From NCBI GenBank assembly GCA_947456005.1, contig CANGRP010000112.1:1-8254 (forward strand): a DNA stretch of 8,254 nt. Reading direction: 5' to 3'. The translations under genes and the position numbers were made by a program. Origin of the DNA: Caulobacteraceae bacterium (lineage in GTDB: Bacteria > Pseudomonadota > Alphaproteobacteria > Caulobacterales > Caulobacteraceae). Below the pieces are notes generated by a model that made no database searches, was not told where the DNA came from, and worked only from the letters and a program-made list of their open reading frames with translations. Of the stretch, positions 6,565 to 8,254 are shown one piece after another (the first letter of the stretch is position 1; each line of letters begins with the position of its first letter).

Positions 6565-6573
6565 TGTGGAGAA
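6565..6573 (-). promoter_or_regulatory. DnaA box, 8 of 9 match
   Basis: TGTGGAGAA on the plus strand is TTCTCCACA on the minus strand, one mismatch from the classical TTATCCACA. It is the best DnaA box in the window and lies 9 bp from the edge of the AT-rich island, a suitable place to start melting. Confidence 0.65.
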
Positions 6574-6596
6574 CCCTACCCGAAGACCCTGCTGAA

Positions 6597-6612
6597 TTAG
6601 GAATTCGTTAAC
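6597..6612 (+). promoter_or_regulatory. CtrA binding box, near-perfect
   Basis: TTAG-GAATTCG-TTAAC matches the CtrA consensus TTAA-N7-TTAAC with a single mismatch in the left half and the correct 7-nt spacing. CtrA is the cell-cycle response regulator that silences the Caulobacter origin in swarmer cells by covering several such boxes. This box sits between the best DnaA box and the GTGGAC cluster, so bound CtrA would be well placed to hinder DnaA. Confidence 0.7.
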
Positions 6613-6614
6613 CC

Positions 6615-6654
6615 TGTGGACGGGCTGTCCACAAGGGGATCGGATCGTGGACGG
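6615..6654. promoter_or_regulatory. cluster of three weak DnaA-like boxes (TCCAC core)
   Basis: Three copies of the core GTGGAC/GTCCAC lie within 40 bp. On the minus strand there is CCGTCCACA (6615-6623), on the plus strand CTGTCCACA (6625-6633), and on the minus strand CCGTCCACG (6646-6654). The first two face each other as a 7-bp inverted repeat with a 5-nt spacer. The first and third share the 8-mer GTGGACGG as a direct repeat 31 bp apart. All carry the 3' part of the DnaA box but depart in the first three bases, like the moderate G-boxes (TGATCCACA) of Cori. DnaA binding is inferred. Confidence 0.5.
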
Positions 6655-6715
6655 AAGGGGGCTTTCGTGCCCGGGTTTGGAGCCGGGTTCACGAGCCGCC
6701 GCCACGTATCCGGTT

Positions 6716-6769
6716 TTCTCCCCAACTCTGGGGACTTGGGCTAAGAAGGCGTTGACTGTTTCATCCCCA
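6716..6769. promoter_or_regulatory. TCCCCA-core elements resembling Caulobacter W-boxes
   Basis: Three TCCCCA words lie on the right side of the origin: TTCTCCCCA (6716-6724, plus), its mirror image TGGGGA (6729-6734, that is TCCCCA on the minus strand), and TCATCCCCA (6761-6769, plus). The first two form an inverted repeat with a 4-nt spacer. TTCTCCCCA and TCATCCCCA each match the DnaA box at 7 of 9 positions. From memory, Cori contains a class of very weak DnaA sites (W-boxes) with a TCCCCA-like core. A further TCCAC word, AAATCCACC, follows at 6771-6779. Confidence 0.45.
6741..6756 (+). promoter_or_regulatory. degenerate CtrA-like box
   Basis: CTAA-GAAGGCG-TTGAC keeps the TTAA-N7-TTAAC spacing with two mismatches. 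It lies among the TCCCCA elements about 75 bp upstream of the DUF299 gene, where bound CtrA could affect both origin firing and that gene. The TTGACT here also resembles a -35 element, but I found no matching -10. Confidence 0.35.
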
Positions 6770-6828
6770 GAAATCCACCAGAGCCTCCCCGCCTGAGCCC
6801 TGAATCCGACCCGAGCGTCGAACCCCGA

Positions 6829-7677
6829 ATGACCCCTTCCTCTCGCTACGCCACCTTCTTCCATATCCATCTGGTGTCGGACTCCACCGGGGAGACGCTC
6901 AACGCCATGGCCCGGGCGGTCTGTGCGCGGTTCGAGAATGTCCTGCCGATCGAGCACTACTATGCCCTCGTCCGGTCGCCCCGGCAGCTGGAGCGCGCCC
7001 TGGCTGACATAGAGGACGCCCCGGGGATGGTCATGCACACCATCGTCGATGACACGCTGCGCGCGGCCCTCGAGGAGGGGTGCAGGCGCCTGGACATGCC
7101 CTGCATCGCCGCCCTTGATCCCTTGGTGTCGGCCCTATCCCGGTATCTGGGCGCGGCGCTGACCCGGAGGGTGGGGGCCCAGCACGCCCTCGACACAGAC
7201 TACTTCAACCGTATGGACGCCCTGAACTACGCCATCGGCCACGACGACGGCCAGGGCGGGCAGGAGCTGGACCAGGCCGACGTGGTCCTGGTCGGCGTCT
7301 CGCGTACGTCCAAGACACCCACCTGCATCTACCTCGCACACCGTGGGATTCGCGCCGCCAACTTCCCCTTGGTGCCCGGTCGTCCGGTCCCCGAAGCGCT
7401 GACCCGGCTGTCCTCCGCCCTGGTGGTGGGGCTGACCATTTCCCCGGATCGCCTGATCCAGATCCGGCGCAATCGCCTTCTTTCTCTCAAGGAGTCGCGG
7501 GATACCGCCTACACGGACATGGAGGCCGTCCGCGAGGAAGTGGTCCAGGCCCGCCGCCTCTATGAACGCCAGGGTTGGCCGGTGATCGATGTGACCCGTC
7601 GCTCCGTCGAGGAGACCGCTGCGGCGATCCTCAACCTGCTCCAGTCGACCCCGCCGGCCATGGAGGTCAGCCCGTGA
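6829..7677 (+). CDS. pyruvate phosphate dikinase / PEP synthase regulatory protein (DUF299 kinase-phosphorylase)
   Basis: This bifunctional cytosolic enzyme family inactivates its target by ADP-dependent phosphorylation of a threonine and reactivates it by phosphate-dependent dephosphorylation. The target is pyruvate phosphate dikinase or PEP synthase, and so the pyruvate/PEP balance is controlled. The 282-residue length is typical. The N-terminal motif FHIHLVSDSTGETL covers residues 11-24, and the P-loop-like motif GVSRTSKTPT covers 156-165. These are followed by the conserved block IYLAHRGIRAANFPLVPG (167-184). Which dikinase is controlled cannot be told here; in E. coli the equivalent is ppsR. 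ATG 6829 gives the full family N-terminus, but no good Shine-Dalgarno sequence precedes it. It is the first gene to the right of the proposed origin and overlaps maf by GTGA, so the two are probably co-transcribed. Confidence 0.95.
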   Translation: MTPSSRYATFFHIHLVSDSTGETLNAMARAVCARFENVLPIEHYYALVRSPRQLERALADIEDAPGMVMHTIVDDTLRAALEEGCRRLDMPCIAALDPLVSALSRYLGAALTRRVGAQHALDTDYFNRMDALNYAIGHDDGQGGQELDQADVVLVGVSRTSKTPTCIYLAHRGIRAANFPLVPGRPVPEALTRLSSALVVGLTISPDRLIQIRRNRLLSLKESRDTAYTDMEAVREEVVQARRLYERQGWPVIDVTRRSVEETAAAILNLLQSTPPAMEVSP

Positions 7678-8254
7678 AGGCTCCACCCGTTACGCTCGCC
7701 TCCAAGAGCGCCGCCCGGTCCGCGATCCTGAGGGGTGCGGGCGTTTCCTTCGCGACCGAGGACTCCGGCGTCGACGAGGATGTCATCAAGACGCAGCTCC
7801 TCGACCGGGGAGCCGGGCCAGCCGATGTGGCCGCCGCCCTGGCCCGGGAGAAGGCCCTGGCGGTCTCCAGGACCAGGCCCGGCCTGGTGATCGGCGCCGA
7901 CCAGACCCTGGATTTCGAGGGGCGGCTGCATGACAAGCCCGTCGACCTGGACCAGGCCGCGGCCCGTCTGAGGGCCATGCGCGGCCGCACCCACGCCCTT
8001 CACGCCGCCGTGGCTGTCGCCCGGGAAGGCGAGGTGTTGTGGGAGACCCTGTCGACTGCGGAACTGGCCATGCGCGTCTTCAGCGACACCTTCCTGGCGC
8101 ACTATCTTGAGGCGGATGCGGACGCCCTCCTGAGCTCGGTGGGCGCCTACCGCCTGGAGGGACCTGGGGTCCAGCTCTTCAGCGAGATCCGCGGAGACTA
8201 TTTCACAATCCTGGGCCTTCCGCTCACCGGGCTCCTGGAGTTGCTGCGGCGGGA
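7674..8254 (+). CDS. maf: Maf family nucleotide pyrophosphatase (3' end beyond window)
   Basis: Maf proteins hydrolyse non-canonical or excess nucleoside triphosphates to monophosphates and are linked to septum formation. The frame opens with GTG 7674, which overlaps the preceding TGA as GTGA and has GGAGG 7 nt upstream. It runs for 193 codons to the window edge without a stop. Family lengths of about 195-205 mean it is nearly complete. Motifs are LASKSAARSAIL (8-19) with Arg15, REKA with Lys60, GADQTL with catalytic Asp76, and KPVDL (88-92). SSVGAYRLEGPG (154-165) and GDYFTILGLPL (174-184) follow. The LEGPG/DYFTILGLP ending recalls the alphaproteobacterial paralogue rather than the classical dTTP/UTP enzyme, so the substrate is uncertain. 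In C. crescentus maf likewise follows the DUF299 gene, with aroE and coaE beyond. Confidence 0.93.
   Translation, partial: MKAPPVTLASKSAARSAILRGAGVSFATEDSGVDEDVIKTQLLDRGAGPADVAAALAREKALAVSRTRPGLVIGADQTLDFEGRLHDKPVDLDQAAARLRAMRGRTHALHAAVAVAREGEVLWETLSTAELAMRVFSDTFLAHYLEADADALLSSVGAYRLEGPGVQLFSEIRGDYFTILGLPLTGLLELLRR

Larger units (their letters stand above)
6313..6828. other. oriC: candidate chromosomal origin of replication (Cori-like), gene-free gap between hemE and the DUF299 gene
   Basis: This 516-bp gap between divergent genes holds no credible coding sequence. In C. crescentus the chromosome origin lies between hemE and the DUF299 gene. The same neighbours are present here, with maf next on the right. 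From left to right the region contains a GC-rich hemE leader (about 6313-6510), an AT-rich island with an IHF-like site (6516-6557), a DnaA-like box (6565-6573) and a CtrA box (6597-6612). It continues with a cluster of three GTGGAC/GTCCAC elements (6615-6654), TCCCCA-core elements (6719-6769) and a degenerate CtrA box (6741-6756). A CcrM-type GANTC site (GAATC, 6802-6806) is close to the right gene. I could not fix the hemE promoter by eye. Origin function is inferred from synteny plus motif content; the exact unwinding site is not proven. Confidence 0.85.

Noticed and set aside
6671..6698. CCGGGTT and GAGCCG repeated at 12-13 bp steps in the origin
   Set aside because: Only two copies of each exist, the words are low in information for this base composition, and neither resembles a known origin protein site.
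6752..6780. A sigma-70 promoter for the DUF299 gene based on TTGACT at 6752-6757
   Set aside because: No AT-rich or GCTANAWC-like -10 lies at 10-14 or 16-18 nt. The TTGAC is better explained as the half-site of the degenerate CtrA box.
6553..7038. A 161-codon minus-strand frame from the DUF299 gene into the origin
   Set aside because: It is antisense to a conserved gene over about half its length and has no motifs. The right half of the origin is better explained by regulatory sites.

Overview
The window looks like the replication-origin region of a high-GC alphaproteobacterial chromosome, most likely from Caulobacterales (Caulobacter, Phenylobacterium, Brevundimonas or a relative). Three things point there. 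The gene order rho - hemJ - hemH - hemE, then a gene-free gap, then a pyruvate-phosphate-dikinase regulatory protein (DUF299) and maf, is the order I know around the Caulobacter crescentus origin (Cori), which lies between hemE and the DUF299 gene. The 516-bp gap contains origin-type sites. A perfect 16-bp parS centromere sits about 4.5 kb to the left.

Layout, left to right. At 32-283 (minus) is a small conserved protein of the DUF6489 type. A 132-bp divergent spacer follows. Next come two plus-strand genes only 3 bp apart, a dienelactone hydrolase (416-1117) and a zinc-free quinone oxidoreductase (1121-2092). The parS site (2111-2126) lies in the 48-bp gap between the convergent ends of the oxidoreductase gene and rho. 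Rho (2141-3550, minus) is followed by a 235-bp leader and spacer. The haem operon hemE-hemH-hemJ (6312 down to 3786, minus) is joined by two ATGA stop/start overlaps. The origin region is 6313-6828. Rightward from it run the DUF299 regulatory kinase/phosphorylase (6829-7677) and a maf-type nucleotide pyrophosphatase, which starts at 7674 with a GTGA overlap and runs off the window end.

How the parts work together. hemE, hemH and hemJ encode three of the last steps of haem synthesis: uroporphyrinogen decarboxylase, ferrochelatase and the HemJ-type protoporphyrinogen oxidase. The operon reads out of the origin to the left, while the DUF299-maf pair reads out to the right, so both are co-directional with the replication forks expected from this origin. 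The hydrolase/oxidoreductase pair is the only cluster oriented head-on. The origin shows an AT-rich island with an IHF-like site, a near-perfect CtrA box and a second degenerate one. It also has a left group of TCCACA-core DnaA-like boxes and a right group of TCCCCA-core weak boxes. None is a perfect TTATCCACA box, which fits the weak-box style described for Caulobacter.

I see no insertion sequence, CRISPR array, tRNA or rRNA. Apart from the origin and parS the window is core metabolism, and I did not find a novel accessory system.
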